Of a stretch of 27,956 nucleotides of DNA, positions 27,736 through 27,956 are shown one piece after another (positions within the stretch are counted from its first letter, which is position 1; every line of letters starts with the position of its first letter). The stretch is from assembly GCA_009746045.1 (NCBI GenBank), contig RPFO01000667.1, positions 2,652,317 to 2,680,272 on the forward strand, in the 5' to 3' direction. A program made the translations under genes and the position numbers. The notes below the pieces were generated by a model. It worked only from the letters and a program-made list of their open reading frames with translations. It was not told where the DNA came from and searched no databases. The DNA comes from Mesostigma viride (taxonomy: Eukaryota; Streptophyta; Mesostigmatophyceae; Mesostigmatales; Mesostigmataceae).

Positions 27736-27956
27736 CCACGCCAACGCCCACGCCCACGCCCACGCTCACGCCCACGCCCACGCCCACGCCCACGCCCACG
27801 CCCACGCCCACGCCCACGCCCACGCCCACGCCCACGCCCACGCCCACGCCCACGCCCACGCCCACGCCCACGCCCACGCCCACGCCCACGCCCACGCCCA
27901 CGCCCACGCCCACGCCCACGCTCACGCCCACGCCCACGCCCACTCCAACGCCCACT
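27736..27956 (+). repeat. (CCCACG)n hexamer array, second block, continues past the window
   Basis: About 36 hexamers with rare CTCACG and CCAACG variants. The array is not closed at the window end, so its true length is unknown. Confidence 0.95.

Noticed and set aside
27069-27955. Long Pro-Thr, Ala-His, Gly-Val and Trp-Ala frames
   Set aside because: Pure translations of the CCCACG hexamer and CCCCG tract, open in several frames on both strands.
1-27956. tRNA, rRNA, CRISPR arrays or bacterial operons
   Set aside because: No such structure was seen; repeat spacing in the arrays is direct tandem without spacers, and all gene remnants are of eukaryotic mobile-element type.

Overview
This window reads as nuclear DNA of a eukaryote made almost entirely of nested and adjacent mobile elements plus satellite DNA. 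I could not support any host single-copy gene, rRNA or tRNA. A green-lineage alga is my best guess: a Ty3/gypsy chromovirus with a C-terminal chromodomain, a plant-type initiator-Met primer site, CACTA and hAT elements, and GC-rich hexamer arrays. No sequence search was possible, so this is inference.

Layout. (1) 139-9679: a TTAA-flanked, piggyBac-like DNA transposon with 15-bp inverted termini and no recognisable transposase. It is split by a complete young LTR retrotransposon (889-8528: 700-bp LTRs differing at 6 sites, 5-bp target duplication GCTTC, primer-binding site, polypurine tract) whose 6.2-kb interior has no recognisable gag or pol. (2) 9684-11216: non-coding DNA ending in a 55-58 bp tandem duplication. 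(3) 11217-16330: a CACTA element inserted in that duplication, with 2-bp target duplication TG. It has large subterminal repeat arrays, and its body is mostly satellite (a 127-bp purine-rich array, then a 51-bp array with a ~448-bp higher-order duplication). (4) 16427-16809: a foldback element with 76-bp arms. (5) 16949-18461: a hAT-type element with a perfect 8-bp target duplication. (6) 18735-22900: parts of a minus-strand Ty3/gypsy chromovirus. It has a degenerate integrase C-terminus plus chromodomain, a 422-428 codon ORF in the same frame just after the chromodomain stop, and farther left a polypurine tract with a possible LTR start. The stretch 19383-21111 is bounded by two identical 22-bp palindromic repeats. 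(7) 23260-26553: the 5' half of a plus-strand retroelement, with an unrecognised ORF1, a Gag with a CCHC zinc knuckle, and a third ORF after an in-frame UGA, all in one frame; pol is missing. (8) 26560-27956: low-complexity DNA ending in C-rich and (CCCACG)n arrays that run off the window.

How the parts relate: none of the elements visibly encodes its own full mobility machinery. The TTAA, LTR, CACTA and hAT elements look non-autonomous and would depend on enzymes made elsewhere. The two protein-coding retroelement remnants are truncated and lie in opposite orientations. The most unusual points are the ORF upstream of Gag, the long ORF downstream of the chromodomain, the CACTA element loaded with satellites, and the palindrome-bounded block.
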